Positions 8,314 to 16,007 of a stretch of DNA of 64,000 nt are shown here, piece by piece (position 1 is the first letter of the stretch; each line of letters starts with the position of its first letter). The DNA lies in contig LANB01000001.1 in NCBI GenBank assembly GCA_000964245.1, positions 971,501 to 1,035,500 of the forward strand, read 5' to 3'. Source of the stretch: Cellvibrionaceae bacterium 1162T.S.0a.05. Its GTDB lineage: Bacteria > Pseudomonadota > Gammaproteobacteria > Pseudomonadales > Cellvibrionaceae. Made by a program: the position numbers and the translations under genes. A model generated the notes under the pieces. The model was not told the DNA's origin, did not search any database, and saw nothing but the letters and a program-made list of their open reading frames with translations.

Positions 8314-9456
8314 CTAATCACGCAATTTCACAAGTTCTTTCATCACACCGTCTAAACCACCGTAAACGGACAAATTGGTGATGCGTTGAGTCACTCGTTC
8401 CAATGCTTCCAGTTCTTTTAGTCGCATCAGTACCGGGTTGTTTTCCATTACTTTTGCGGTGTTGTGTAGAGAACGCATCGCTTGTGTTTCTTCGCGGCGA
8501 CGAATCAAGTTTGCTTCGGCCTCTTTTTGGGCCTCGACAACCTGGTTCAGTATCTCTTTCATATCACCAGGCAAAATAATGTCCTTGATGCCTACACTGT
8601 GCAATTGAATACCGTATTCCGCGAGCTTCTCGCGTGCACCCTCTGAGATGACTTCATTTAGAAGATCCTTGTCTTCCAATAATTCATCCAGAGTTTTGGT
8701 GCCTACGGCTTCACGCAGACGCAGCTGGAGTTCACGGTAGATAAAATTGGCGTAGTCATTTAATTTCAGCGCTACGCTTTTTACATCAGTAATGCGGTAA
8801 CTACCTGACAAGTTGATACGCAAGCTAACGCGGTCTCTGGTCAGGATTTCCTGGCCGCTGACTTCAATGACTTGCAAACGCAGATCAACCAATTTTACAG
8901 TTATCGCTCGGTTGTATTTCCAGAAACCGTAACTCCCGGGCTCCAGCAATCGGTCAAGCTTTCCGTTTACGAACAGCAACCCTGCATGTTCATCGGGCAC
9001 TTCACTGTATTGGATTGCATTAGTCACTTCCCGGCTGCGACCAATCTTTACGCCACGACCCAGCAATGAAACCAATTTTTCGCTGATGACAAATTCATCG
9101 CGAATATCGATAACATCCAAACGTACGTCTTCAACATGTCTCCAGACGATCAAGTCGCTTCCCGGTGCAAGCACATCGACCAGGATTTTATCTCGATACA
9201 AGAGACCGACTTCAGTATCACTGAGTTCAAATCGTTCGAGATACGGACCCAGCTTTTCCGGATAGGTTTTCAGCAAGAGCTTCGCTTGCTTATGGCTGAA
9301 AAGCACCTCAGTGATATCGTAGAACTCAACGCTAATTGAACCTCTTAAAGTATTAAAACGGTAACGGCCTGGATCTAGAATGCATTCAAACCGCTCACGG
9401 CGGTACACAAAGGCGCGCTGATTATCACCAACATCAATTGTTTTCCAAAAAATCAT
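8314..9456 (-). CDS. Slipin-like SPFH/Band-7 protein with tandem N-terminal modules, no membrane anchor
   Basis: 380 aa. The C-terminal two thirds are a Band-7/SPFH domain (LVDLRLQVIEVSGQEILTRD, RVSLRINLSGSYRITD, REAVGTKTLDELLEDKD, and the coiled EAQKEAEANLIRRREETQAM). Unlike stomatins there is no N-terminal hydrophobic hairpin. Instead three related beta modules occur, at about 8-50, 77-125 and 153-198, each with a V-x-x-LLYxxGxLxxxLxPGxY-like core (DPGRYRF, LAPGSDL, LEPGSYGFW). Slipins of this kind are repeatedly found beside RtcB-type RNA ligases. GGGAGAAG precedes the start. It is the last gene of the unit that begins with rtcB, with the tRNA-like RNA between. Its job in RNA repair is unknown; a scaffold role is a guess. 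Confidence 0.8.
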   Translation of the reverse strand: MIFWKTIDVGDNQRAFVYRRERFECILDPGRYRFNTLRGSISVEFYDITEVLFSHKQAKLLLKTYPEKLGPYLERFELSDTEVGLLYRDKILVDVLAPGSDLIVWRHVEDVRLDVIDIRDEFVISEKLVSLLGRGVKIGRSREVTNAIQYSEVPDEHAGLLFVNGKLDRLLEPGSYGFWKYNRAITVKLVDLRLQVIEVSGQEILTRDRVSLRINLSGSYRITDVKSVALKLNDYANFIYRELQLRLREAVGTKTLDELLEDKDLLNEVISEGAREKLAEYGIQLHSVGIKDIILPGDMKEILNQVVEAQKEAEANLIRRREETQAMRSLHNTAKVMENNPVLMRLKELEALERVTQRITNLSVYGGLDGVMKELVKLRD

Positions 9457-9723
9457 CTTACTTCTCCCTGTTTAACTTTTGATGTTTAATTTATGACACC
9501 CCAAAAAGTGTCACCTTAGTAAAGGCGAGGCTCACCCGGGGGCAGCGGGGTTAACGGTTTGCCCCAAGCAGGTAAAGTCGACAGCGGTTTTTTGCAAATC
9601 CATCGCCTCCCTTTTTCCGCTTCTAATCGGCGTTACAGGGTAGGCACTTCATTGGTCCAAACTTGAAGACGTCACGTGCTCAGCGAACCCACCGAAAGCG
9701 GCGCTGACGCCAGCGCAAACCCA

Positions 9724-9760
9724 TGCATTCGCCAAGCCTGCGTGCAGGCTTTTCAATGCA
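9724..9760 (-). ncRNA. Long hairpin in the rtcB-slipin structured RNA
   Basis: AAGCCTGC and GCAGGCTT form an eight-pair stem with a two-base centre at 9734-9751. The outer TGCATT (9724-9729) and AATGCA (9755-9760) can extend it by six pairs across short internal loops. No T-run follows on the minus strand, so this looks like RNA structure or a processing site and not a terminator. Confidence 0.45.
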
Positions 9761-9792
9761 ACAGATTCACCATGAGCCTCTATCGATTTATT

Positions 9793-9839
9793 CAAGGATC
9801 TCAACCTTGCGGGGATTTGAACCCCAAGTCTCTCGACTT
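9793..9839 (-). ncRNA. Partial tRNA-like element: T-arm flanked by two hairpins
   Basis: Read on the minus strand, three hairpins lie end to end. The first is AAGTC-GAGA-GACTT (9839-9826), with a GNRA tetraloop. The second is GGGG-TTCAAAT-CCCC (9825-9811), a textbook T-arm with a seven-base loop. The third is CAAGG-TTGAGAT-CCTTG (9809-9793). The first resembles the long variable arm of a class II tRNA, but no D-arm or anticodon arm is recognisable upstream, where the CCA end of the complete tRNA-like element lies. It may be a remnant of a second tRNA or a designed mimic. Confidence 0.5.
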
Positions 9840-9860
9840 ACCTTAGGCCTGAAAAAGGCT

Positions 9861-9937
9861 TGGTTGCTAAGACAGGATTCGAACCTGCTACCTATCGATT
9901 ATGAGTCGACTGCTCTACCCGAATGAGCTACAAAGCA
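9861..9937 (-). tRNA. tRNA-like element with CAU anticodon and encoded CCA, defective acceptor stem
   Basis: 77 bases fold as a cloverleaf. The acceptor is TGCTTTG against CTTAGCA with T-T mismatches at pairs 5 and 6. The D-stem GCTC/GAGC is perfect around ATTCGGGTA. The anticodon stem GTCGA/TCGAT carries loop CTCATAA, giving anticodon CAU. The variable loop is AGGTA, the T-arm is GCAGG-TTCGAAT-CCTGT, and discriminator A is followed by an encoded CCA (ends at 9861). It resembles elongator tRNA-Met. The two acceptor mismatches and its position inside an rtcB transcript, not a tRNA cluster, suggest a tRNA mimic or decaying copy, not a housekeeping tRNA; a working tRNA is not excluded. Confidence 0.7.
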
Positions 9938-10049
9938 TCGTGTTTAATTGTTATGTTTCAGCTTGGTACACAATACATCAGCGATGTTGCGCCAGACCGA
10001 CCTTGAGAACCGGTTCCGCTAAACTGACATCAACGAACTAAACTCAGTA

Positions 10050-10076
10050 TGAAGAACAGCAATACGCTGCTCTTCA
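10050..10076. repeat. Inverted repeat just after the 119-aa gene
   Basis: TGAAGAACAGC and GCTGCTCTTCA pair over eleven positions (one G-T) around AATAC, and begin five bases past the stop codon of the 119-aa gene. The T-rich flank is on the plus strand, so on the transcribed minus strand it would act as a processing or stability hairpin and not as an intrinsic terminator. Confidence 0.5.
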
Positions 10077-10081
10077 AATTT

Positions 10082-10441
10082 TTAAGAACGAATAGGCGTC
10101 ACCAACTTCAGTGGTTTATCCTTGTTCTTATCGAACTTTCCCAACTCCATCTCGCCATCAATAGGCGCGATAGAAACCAGGTGTTCAATCTTAAGGTATA
10201 AGGCACCTTCGTAAACCTTCAGCGTATCTTTACCGTATTGGAAAAGTGTTTCGCCTTTATGTTTTCCATAGTCATCGTACTTTTGGGAGATCCAGTAGAC
10301 TTTGTCTAACTTGAAATAACCCGTAGCCAAATGATTGGAAACAATGCCTTCAAATACCCCTTTTAATATCTGGCCTTTGTACCACCAGACATCATCATTG
10401 GCTTTTGTTGTTTCGACTTTTACCCAAATTAATTCGTCCAT
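10082..10441 (-). CDS. Uncharacterised 119-aa protein in the rtcB unit
   Basis: I do not recognise the family. It is a soluble, beta-rich-looking protein with many aromatic residues (DELIWVKVET, DDVWWYKGQI, GYFKLDKVYWI) and a lysine-rich tail; the length and pattern recall small SH3-like or OB-like folds, but this is only an impression. It has no signal peptide or transmembrane segment. GGAGG six bases before the ATG is a strong ribosome binding site. It lies 37 bases downstream of rtcB and upstream of the tRNA-like element and slipin gene, so it is probably part of the same RNA-repair unit. No key residues can be assigned. Confidence 0.75.
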   Translation of the reverse strand: MDELIWVKVETTKANDDVWWYKGQILKGVFEGIVSNHLATGYFKLDKVYWISQKYDDYGKHKGETLFQYGKDTLKVYEGALYLKIEHLVSIAPIDGEMELGKFDKNKDKPLKLVTPIRS

Positions 10442-10478
10442 TGTGGGCCTCCATATTTAATGAAAGATAACGTCCTTG

Positions 10479-11675
10479 TTACCCTTTTACGTTAACGATC
10501 TGACGCAAGGTATGAACCACCTCAATAAGATCCGTTTGGTTTTTCATCACCGTATCAATCGGCTTGTAAGCCATCGGGATTTCATCAATCACACCTTTGT
10601 CTTTACGGCATTCAATGCCTTTAGTGGCTGACACGAGGTCTTTGACACTGTAGGTTTTGGCTGCCGCAGAACGACTCATACGCCGGCCTGCTCCATGTGA
10701 ACACGAGCAAAACGACTCTTCATTTCCTTTTCCACGGACGATATAACTTTTATCTCCCATGGAACCGGGGATAATTCCCAAGTCTTCTTTGCGTGCACGT
10801 ATCGCACCTTTACGCGTAATCCATACGTTTTTACCGTAGTGATTTTCCTTTTCCACATAGTTGTGGTGGCAATTGATCGCCTCCTGAGTGATTGAAAATT
10901 CAGGCAAGTGAACACGCAATGCTTTTAGTACCGCATCCATCATGTACTGACGGTTCAAACGTGCGTAGTCTTGCCCCCAGGTAACCGCTTCAATGTAATC
11001 ATCGTAGTGATCAGATCCCTCCGATAAGTAAGCCAAATCGCGATCAGGAAGATGAATCATCCACTTTTCCATTTCACGTTTCGCCAGGCCGATAAAGTAC
11101 ATTCCAATTTTGTTGCCTATACCGCGACTACCTGAGTGCAACATGACCCAGACATCCTCATTCTCATCCAAACAGAGTTCGATGAAATGGTTGCCTGATC
11201 CCAATGTACCAAGCTGTTTAGCGAACGCATCCTTTCTAACCATCTTCATTAACGAGGGATGCTTTTCGAAAATCGAACTCAAGCGCATCGAAATATCATG
11301 TCCACCGGCAATCTTCGCATCACGATGTTGCCCTCCCGCACCAAGCGGAACGACAGATTCAATCGCGGAGCGAATCGCTTTCAAACTATCCGGTAAATCT
11401 TTTGCCTTTAGCGATAAGCGCAAGGCATTCATTCCGCAGCCAATATCCACACCCACTGCGGCTGGAATAATGGCCTTATCGGTTGCGATAACACTGCCAA
11501 CGGTCGCACCTTTTCCCAGGTGCACGTCGGGCATTGCCGCTACGTGTTTAAACACAAAAGGCAGATTCGCGACTCGGCTTAATTGCGCTTCCGTGTTGTA
11601 ATCAATGTCATCTGTCCACACTTTTACAGGCAAGCGCTGATCTTTGTGCGGCGCTAATACTCTTTTAATAGCCAT
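10479..11675 (-). CDS. rtcB: RNA-splicing ligase RtcB family protein
   Basis: 398 aa, full length for the bacterial family. RtcB joins RNA ends carrying 2',3'-cyclic or 3'-phosphate to 5'-OH ends, using GTP and Mn2+. Visible family motifs are PDVHLGKG (45-60), VDIGCGM with the metal-binding Cys near 80, LGSGNHFIEL, HSGSRGIGN, NCHHNYVEKE, GSMGDKSYIV and CSHGAGR with the guanylylated His near 327. All expected metal and nucleotide ligands appear intact. GGAG nine bases before the ATG is the ribosome binding site. It opens a minus-strand unit with the 119-aa gene, tRNA-like RNA and slipin. No RtcA cyclase, RtcR activator or Ro60 gene is present in the window. Confidence 0.95.
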   Translation of the reverse strand: MAIKRVLAPHKDQRLPVKVWTDDIDYNTEAQLSRVANLPFVFKHVAAMPDVHLGKGATVGSVIATDKAIIPAAVGVDIGCGMNALRLSLKAKDLPDSLKAIRSAIESVVPLGAGGQHRDAKIAGGHDISMRLSSIFEKHPSLMKMVRKDAFAKQLGTLGSGNHFIELCLDENEDVWVMLHSGSRGIGNKIGMYFIGLAKREMEKWMIHLPDRDLAYLSEGSDHYDDYIEAVTWGQDYARLNRQYMMDAVLKALRVHLPEFSITQEAINCHHNYVEKENHYGKNVWITRKGAIRARKEDLGIIPGSMGDKSYIVRGKGNEESFCSCSHGAGRRMSRSAAAKTYSVKDLVSATKGIECRKDKGVIDEIPMAYKPIDTVMKNQTDLIEVVHTLRQIVNVKG

Positions 11676-11742
11676 AACAGCGATCTCCTTTGTTAATTAA
11701 TAAACTCATCACATCCCCTGTGCCCTTTCCCTTTACACAAAC

Positions 11743-11776
11743 AAAAAACCCCAATTGAATGCCAACCGGGGTTTTT
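11743..11776. terminator. Terminator-like hairpin upstream of rtcB
   Basis: AAAAACCCC and GGGGTTTTT form a nine-pair stem with a 15-base loop. It lies 67 bases upstream of the rtcB start on the minus strand, so it could stop read-through from upstream or act as an attenuator in the rtcB leader. Confidence 0.6.
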
Positions 11777-12414
11777 GGATATTCCTATACCGGTTGACAA
11801 CAGCAACCCGGTTTCGAATCGCTGTTTTAAATATTCAATTTATCCTGAATCTCTTTCATATTTCTTTCACCTGGAAACCCAAGCCCTCTATTCGCTTCGC
11901 CATCTGACTGAGAATATTTAAATATTGTTAAACACATGGCCAAATTTTTCCCTTAGTTTACTGTTTCAATCTTTACCTGGTTTTCCCAAGCTTTCGTTTC
12001 GCTTTTTTGTCCGCTCAAACACTTTCAACTAAAACACTTAAACTAAAACACTAGCTGCCTGCTTCACTACCAGGCTGATCAATTTACTTTTTAAAAGGTT
12101 AACCGATTTTTTTGATTCGACAAGCCGTTTTTTATGGCTAATATTTCGATAATTACATTTCGGAATAAGCAATTGAAATCATTAGAGCGACCGAAAACCT
12201 ATCGTTATTTTTCACAATATTTCGTGCAGGGAATTCTGGTGGAGATAGAATTTCAATTTATATCTCTCGGTCGATGTACTTAACTTGTCTCATTTATAAA
12301 AAATCGATCTAACGCTCCTGATGGATTAAACAATACATTTCACTTAATTCAATTTACTTTCCGTAGTTTTCTCAGAATCAGGAGAATCAAGCACCGGCTT
12401 GTATACCTCCTTAA

Positions 12415-12450
12415 AAACAAAAAAACCCGAAAGTTGCCTTTCGGGTTTTT
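12415..12450. terminator. Strong intrinsic terminator
   Basis: CCCGAAAG and CTTTCGGG form an eight-pair stem. On the minus strand the loop is the tetraloop GCAA and a run of seven T follows. It lies 236 bases beyond the alpha-galactosidase stop codon and would end that transcript, or a small RNA from the intervening stretch. Confidence 0.85.
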
Positions 12451-12499
12451 CAAGAATGAATAATCTGAAAGGCTTTTTGCCCTTCAGTTAACTTGCGCT

Positions 12500-12587
12500 A
12501 TAGCAAGCCACAATAGAACGGGCACGAACGGTTCTCGAACACTGGAAGAGGATCTTGCCCCCAGCTCGATTCCGATAATTTTGCTAT
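12500..12587 (-). ncRNA. Possible structured RNA closed by an 88-base inverted repeat
   Basis: ATAGCAA at 12500-12506 and TTGCTAT at 12581-12587 pair perfectly, enclosing about 74 bases that include short complementary pieces such as GAAC and GTTC. It sits between the GH27 stop codon and the strong terminator at 12415-12450, the arrangement of a 3'-UTR-derived or independent small RNA. I could not fit it to a tRNA cloverleaf or a known RNA family. Confidence 0.3.
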
Positions 12588-12685
12588 GTTGATGAAATAA
12601 CAATGTCGCATTGACATGCCCCTATAAAATTTGGTGGCGATTATACTGATTAATGATGAGTAAACAACTCTATATTTACTGCCAA

Positions 12686-13951
12686 CTAATTTTTCTTCGG
12701 TTGTAACCGAATCATCACAATATCATGCCTGGGAATACTGAGATTGAGTGGCTTTTGTGTATCGCCTTTCTTACCTGTCCAGAGATCCCTGTATGAAAAT
12801 TTTTGTTGTTTAAAATCAATCGAATAATTGAAGATATCGTCTTTTAAATGATGAAACTCCCAATCGTGGGTGATCTTAACGGTATCTTCACTGCGGTTCA
12901 GAAATAGAAACGCCCATTCCCCTCCGGAGAGCGGTTTGGCAAAGATCTGAACAATGCCTGTATCGATAAATTTCATGGCTTGCACACCGAGGCTATCCTG
13001 ATTCACGGCAATGACGTCGCGATTCGTCAGAATCTTGCGTGTTGTCTCACTCATGTTGCGAATATCATTGCCAGCAATGAGCGGTGAGTTAAGCATGGCC
13101 CATAAAGAAAAATGCGCGCGGTCTTCTGCTTCGCTCATGCCATTGCCGACCTCCATCATGTCCATATCATTCCAATGGCCCGGGCCAGCGTATTTGCGTA
13201 AGCCTTCCTGTTTATCCAATATTCGCAATACTCCCCAGCTGGACCATGAGCCGTGGTTGAATTCGCAATTCCAACAGGGATAGATGTCGCCGGTTGTGCG
13301 CCAGGAATGGCCGATGTCTGACGCCCACTCCCAGGGCTGGTTGTCACCCCACTCACAAATACTGAACAAGATGGGGCGGCCCGCTGTTTTTAGAGCATCG
13401 CGCATCACACGATAGGCACCTTTGGGGTTGATGTCCTCGGTATTGCACCAATCGTACTTCAGGTAATCGACTCCCCATTCCGCATAGGTTAAGGCGTCTT
13501 GATATTCATGCCCCAGACTACCGGGGTAGCCTGCACAGGTTTTTGTTCCGGCATCGGAATAGATGCCGAGCTTTAAACCTTTTGAATGGACATAGTCAGC
13601 GAGCGCCTTCATTCCCGAGGGGAACTTTTCCTTATCCGCCGTGATATTGCCCCTGGCATCACGCTCTCCGTGCCAGCAGTCATCGATATTGACGTATTGA
13701 TAGCCCGCCGCAGCCATTCCCGAGGCGACCATCGCATCGGCGGTTTCGCGAATCAACTTTTCATCCACATTACAGGCGAAGGTGTTCCAGGAATTCCAGC
13801 CCATTTGCGGGCTGACAGCCAGTTCCTTGAATTTTTCTGCAGTCGCCAGACTCGGAATACAAAGGCCGATAGCAAGCAAGAAACACCTCACTTTTCGACC
13901 GGCGCTTATGCTGAAAATTGAATACGGGCTAACTTGAATCAGGTTGTTCAT
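12686..13951 (-). CDS. GH27 alpha-galactosidase, secreted
   Basis: 421 aa. A hydrophobic segment (CFLLAIGLCIPSLATA) about 22 residues in acts as signal peptide. The mature protein opens SPQMGWNSWNTFACNV, the GH27 (clan D) signature, and continues NIDDCWHGERD, GIYSDAGTKTC, the nucleophile in YLKYDWC (Asp near 167) and the acid/base in RTTGDI (Asp near 222). A short beta-sandwich C-terminal domain follows. It removes terminal alpha-1,6-galactose from galactomannans or oligosaccharides. Ribosome binding site GAGGAG. It lies 261 bases downstream of a GH11 xylanase gene on the same strand and may be part of the same hemicellulose locus. Confidence 0.92.
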   Translation of the reverse strand: MNNLIQVSPYSIFSISAGRKVRCFLLAIGLCIPSLATAEKFKELAVSPQMGWNSWNTFACNVDEKLIRETADAMVASGMAAAGYQYVNIDDCWHGERDARGNITADKEKFPSGMKALADYVHSKGLKLGIYSDAGTKTCAGYPGSLGHEYQDALTYAEWGVDYLKYDWCNTEDINPKGAYRVMRDALKTAGRPILFSICEWGDNQPWEWASDIGHSWRTTGDIYPCWNCEFNHGSWSSWGVLRILDKQEGLRKYAGPGHWNDMDMMEVGNGMSEAEDRAHFSLWAMLNSPLIAGNDIRNMSETTRKILTNRDVIAVNQDSLGVQAMKFIDTGIVQIFAKPLSGGEWAFLFLNRSEDTVKITHDWEFHHLKDDIFNYSIDFKQQKFSYRDLWTGKKGDTQKPLNLSIPRHDIVMIRLQPKKN

Positions 13952-14212
13952 TAGGGCTCCTCGAGAGTTTTATTGCCTCTGTATCTCATACCTTGACGAT
14001 ATTTGGGCTTGTTTGGCTTTTATTCTTTTGCGTAATGTAACCGGATACATCCATTATTTAAACCCTGTGTTACCGGGTTTCTCTTAAGCGGTAATAAAGG
14101 GAGGGTGCCCGAGGCGCTGTGTTGCCCGTCAAAATTAGCAACACGCTCAAGCGTTATTGGGTAAAACAAGAAGATACCCTCTTCCTTGAGGGCGAATTTC
14201 AGATTTGCTTAA

Positions 14213-15973
14213 CTATTCAAAGTTGTCGGAGATATTGCCGAAGCCAATCACACCATTGCAGTGCAACCAACCTGTGAAAGAACCTCCACCACATTGCCCG
14301 TTAGCCCAGGCACCGGTGTTGTATTCCATGTTTTCCGCCTGACGCGGATTCTGATCGTTGACTTTTACCCAGTCGATAACAACATCGCGTTGACCACCAT
14401 CGTTATCGAAAGCAACATTAATATCACCGTCGCCTTTTACCGTTGCGGTATATTCCTGGAAACTAGTACCCAACCACCAACCACTATTTACGGGCTGACC
14501 ATTAATTAATAAATTGATATGTTCGCCCCCAGCATTGCCACGCGCACGAATAGTAATCGTGTTGTTTTGCTCAAACTCACCGTAGTTAACGCTGCCATTG
14601 CAATGCAACCATTCGGTATAGGCACCGCCGCCGCAAACGCCATTGTCATAGGCGGCATTGTTGTGGGTCATGCTTTCCGTTTCGCGGCGCTCACCGTCGA
14701 CTTCGATGTAGTCGAGACGGACATCGCGACCACCGGCAACATTGTCGTCATTCACAAATTCAATGCTGACTTCACCTTCTCCCGCAATGGTTCCAGTGTA
14801 GGTTTGGTATTCGGTGGTAAGCACATGACCAGCATCGACGGGATTGCCGTCGACCAATACGTGAATTTGTTCATCGCCCAGAGTACCGTGAGCCCTGAAT
14901 TCATATGATCTTAGTGGTGCCGAGCCGACAACCGTGACCGTGGCCGTCGCGGAACGAATGCCGGTCGGATCGTAAATGGTGAGGGTTGTTGTGCCTGCTT
15001 GTTTACCCGATACGTACCACTGACCTTTGTAGTTGGAAAGATTCACGATGTTGTAGTTGTCAGCCATTATCGTGACATCTGTTGAGCCATAACTGCTGGG
15101 CAAATACTCCCAATCGAGGATCATGCCCGACCCCACAGCGAAACTGTAGGAACTCTGGTCAAACGCGATGGATTGCGGAGGCGTTTCAATATAGATATCC
15201 AGCGCTTCAACTTCAGCTGATCCACGGCTGTTCCAGGACTCTACATTGAAGGCCACTTCATACAGTTCACCCGTCATGGGCATCTCACCGGTTTTCTGCC
15301 AAGCGGCAAAGTGTTGGCCGATATTGATTTTCCCGCGGTACTCGCCGACGGGATCATAGCTCCTTTGGTCACTGCCGCGATCCTTTCTGACACTGACATA
15401 TTGTGGAAAAGTCATGTTGCCCCACGGTGTTGGTTTCCCTTCTCTCACAACTCTAATGAGTTCGTACAGGTGGCCATTAATGATGACATTCCCAAAGCTT
15501 TCTGGCAGCGGGTCGCCCGGAGCCCCAGGCATACCGTGGTTCCACTGATACCAATTTTCGGTGATGTAAAATTCCGCTACCGGGTCGCGTGTCCAACCGT
15601 AAATACTGATATTGGAATTTCCATCATCAACCCATTCTGGCTCCCACTGCACGCGATAGTTTGCAAAAAAACCGCCGTAGTCTTGATAGGTATTACCGTG
15701 GCCCTCACCGAAAAACAAACCCCGGCGCGCGAGGTGATTGGTCATTCCTCCCCACCGCGTTCCGAAGGTCATTCCGGACCTCGGCGTCATACAGGAGGTC
15801 GGCTCAGAATCCTGGCTCCACAATTGCCAATAAATACCACTGGTATCCATCTGACGATCAGACCCACCGTTAATACAGCGCTCCTGAGCATTGGCATGCG
15901 TCGCGCCAATGCCCAATACGGCCAGCGCAAAATAAGCACCGATACTTTTTAAATTACAATTTGGTTTTCTCAT
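14213..15973 (-). CDS. GH11-type endo-xylanase with Ig-like and two CBM60-like modules
   Basis: 586 aa. Signal peptide ends near HANA-QE. Residues 35-265 form a divergent GH11 jelly roll: NISIYGWTRDPVAEFYITEN holds the nucleophile (Glu near 134) and FNVESWNSRGSAEV the acid/base (Glu near 245), with HFAAWQKTGEM between. A bacterial Ig-like (BIG2-style) domain follows at about 265-350. Two CBM60-like calcium-dependent xylan-binding modules fill about 350-586, each with a GxxHI-LLxNG/QIHVLVDG core, GxRDV and a CGGGxxTxWLHCNG end. Cleaves internal beta-1,4-xylan bonds. GAGAGGAG ribosome binding site. It starts 34 bases after the heme/PKD/lectin gene at 16008-18107, so the two probably form an operon. 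Confidence 0.88.
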   Translation of the reverse strand: MRKPNCNLKSIGAYFALAVLGIGATHANAQERCINGGSDRQMDTSGIYWQLWSQDSEPTSCMTPRSGMTFGTRWGGMTNHLARRGLFFGEGHGNTYQDYGGFFANYRVQWEPEWVDDGNSNISIYGWTRDPVAEFYITENWYQWNHGMPGAPGDPLPESFGNVIINGHLYELIRVVREGKPTPWGNMTFPQYVSVRKDRGSDQRSYDPVGEYRGKINIGQHFAAWQKTGEMPMTGELYEVAFNVESWNSRGSAEVEALDIYIETPPQSIAFDQSSYSFAVGSGMILDWEYLPSSYGSTDVTIMADNYNIVNLSNYKGQWYVSGKQAGTTTLTIYDPTGIRSATATVTVVGSAPLRSYEFRAHGTLGDEQIHVLVDGNPVDAGHVLTTEYQTYTGTIAGEGEVSIEFVNDDNVAGGRDVRLDYIEVDGERRETESMTHNNAAYDNGVCGGGAYTEWLHCNGSVNYGEFEQNNTITIRARGNAGGEHINLLINGQPVNSGWWLGTSFQEYTATVKGDGDINVAFDNDGGQRDVVIDWVKVNDQNPRQAENMEYNTGAWANGQCGGGSFTGWLHCNGVIGFGNISDNFE

Positions 15974-16007
15974 TATTATCTCCTCTCTATTTTTTCTTCA
16001 GGCACAA

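Larger units (their letters stand above)
11676..12685. other. 1-kb non-coding region between rtcB and the alpha-galactosidase gene
   Basis: No convincing reading frame is present on either strand. The region holds a bidirectional terminator-like hairpin at 11743-11776, a strong terminator at 12415-12450 and a tRNA-sized inverted repeat at 12500-12587. The middle, about 11830-12400, is AT-rich with no structure that I could assign. The rtcB promoter must lie here; I found no convincing -24/-12 (sigma-54) site, which RtcR-controlled operons use. Confidence 0.6.

Noticed and set aside
9723-9926. Plus-strand frame across the tRNA-like region
   Set aside because: The frame runs through the RNA structures on the opposite strand and encodes no coherent protein.
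9724-9937. Identification as YrlA/Y RNA bound by Ro60
   Set aside because: No Ro60 (TROVE) gene is in the window and the Ro60-binding stem sequence was not seen; only a general resemblance of tRNA-like module plus hairpin.
11676-12685. Sigma-54 promoter for rtcB as in RtcR-controlled operons
   Set aside because: I scanned by eye for TGGCAC-N5-TTGC on the minus strand. The nearest resemblance, within the hairpin at 11743-11776, has GG instead of GC at the -12 position. A weight-matrix scan would be decisive.
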